NCBI GenBank assembly: GCA_002385485.1
Contig: DGDP01000134.1
Coordinates: 1-5,566 of the forward strand
Source of the DNA: Acetomicrobium sp. UBA3949
Lineage (GTDB): Bacteria; Synergistota; Synergistia; Synergistales; Acetomicrobiaceae
Reading direction: 5' to 3'
DNA length: 5,566 nucleotides
In this document: positions 5,030 through 5,566 of the stretch, piece after piece
Position numbering within the stretch: position 1 is the stretch's first letter
How the letters are laid out: every line of letters starts with the position of its first letter
Translations under genes and position numbers: made by a program
The notes under the pieces: generated by a model
Database searches by the model: none
Told to the model about the DNA's origin: nothing
What the model saw: only the letters and a program-made list of their open reading frames with translations

Positions 5030-5566
5030 TTAAAACAACCCCGTGATGTTTCCCTCTTCGTCTATGTCTATAAACTCTGCGGCAGGTTTTTTAGGAAGGC
5101 CCGGCATGGTCATTATGTTACCGCATATGACAACGACGAAGCCGGCTCCCGCAGACAGCCTCACTTCCCTGACCGCTAGCTTGTATCCTTTAGGCCTTCC
5201 AAGCTTTTGAGGGTCGTCGGATATGGATAGCTGGGTCTTCGCCATGCAGACGGGAAGACCGCCGAAGCCCTTTTCCTCCAGGTTTTTTATGGTTTTTAAA
5301 GCCTGAGAGGAGTATTCCACGTCGTCTGCTCCGTAAACTTTGGTCGCTATGGTCCTTATCTTTTCCGTAAGGGGAAGGTCTAACTCGTAGAGGGGTTTGT
5401 AGCTTTTTTCCTCTTTCGTAGCCTCAAGCACCTTCTTTGCCAGATCTATGCCTCCCTCTCCTCCCTTCTCCCATACCTCGGAAAGGGCTATCCTGGCGCC
5501 TCTTTCCTCCGTAGCCTTCATGACCATCTCTATCTCCCCATCGGTGTCGGAGTTGAACTTGTTTAA
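5030..5566 (-). CDS. fhs: Formate-tetrahydrofolate ligase, C-terminal part (5' end beyond the window)
   Basis: Fhs makes 10-formyl-tetrahydrofolate from formate, ATP and tetrahydrofolate in the cytoplasm. The reading frame is open to the window edge, so the visible 178 residues are the last third of a protein usually about 555 residues long. The first visible residues, LNKFNSDTDGEIE, match the conserved N-F-xxDT-xE-I segment. YGADDVEYS, GGLPVCMAKTQLSISDDP and the C-terminal GAGFVVVICGNIMTMPGLPKKPAA with a terminal IDIDEEGNITGLF-type ending are family hallmarks. An internal ATG at 5527 is not the true start. The stop is TAA at 5030, followed at once by the hairpin. Its closeness to glyA puts two one-carbon folate genes side by side, though in separate transcription units. 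Identification is firm. Confidence 0.95.
   Translation of the reverse strand, partial: LNKFNSDTDGEIEMVMKATEERGARIALSEVWEKGGEGGIDLAKKVLEATKEEKSYKPLYELDLPLTEKIRTIATKVYGADDVEYSSQALKTIKNLEEKGFGGLPVCMAKTQLSISDDPQKLGRPKGYKLAVREVRLSAGAGFVVVICGNIMTMPGLPKKPAAEFIDIDEEGNITGLF

Overview
The window is a gene-dense stretch of an anaerobic bacterial chromosome. All recognisable genes lie on the minus strand, so transcription runs from high to low coordinates. The gene types (formate-tetrahydrofolate ligase, serine hydroxymethyltransferase, an M20D amidohydrolase and a DUF3100 membrane protein) and moderate-GC coding DNA with very AT-rich spacers fit an amino-acid- or peptide-fermenting anaerobe. Synergistota (Acetomicrobium/Anaerobaculum-like) or a clostridial relative is my best guess, based on general resemblance rather than a search.

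Layout in the direction of transcription. (1) 5566-5030: the C-terminal third of formate-tetrahydrofolate ligase (fhs), closed by a perfect 19-bp inverted repeat at 4981-5022. (2) 4820-4143: a GntR-family regulator of the FadR/FCD type, with its own sigma70-like promoter at 4889-4917. (3) 4142-3802: a 341-nt, extremely AT-rich gene-free spacer. It holds a 14-bp direct repeat, a 12-bp palindrome and, at its downstream end, a good sigma70-like promoter (3879-3907). (4) 3801-20: a tightly packed four-gene unit of glyA-like SHMT, M20D amidohydrolase, DUF3100 membrane protein and a small five-helix membrane protein. The gaps are 16, 34 and 3 nt, and each gene has a purine-rich ribosome binding site.

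Inferred logic: the two membrane proteins look like the two subunits of one transporter. The cytoplasmic M20D enzyme would hydrolyse the imported N-acyl or aminoacyl conjugate or dipeptide. The SHMT-like enzyme would process the released amino acid (serine, glycine or a beta-hydroxy amino acid), feeding one-carbon units into the folate pool that the neighbouring Fhs also serves. The FCD regulator is the obvious candidate controller. A 12-mer shared between its promoter spacer and the region upstream of the SHMT promoter is a weak but testable clue.

The most interesting points are the uncharacterised DUF3100/small-protein pair tied to an amidohydrolase, and the non-canonical active-site residues of the SHMT (His for Tyr61, Thr before the PLP lysine). 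No CRISPR array, insertion sequence, phage gene, tRNA or rRNA was seen.
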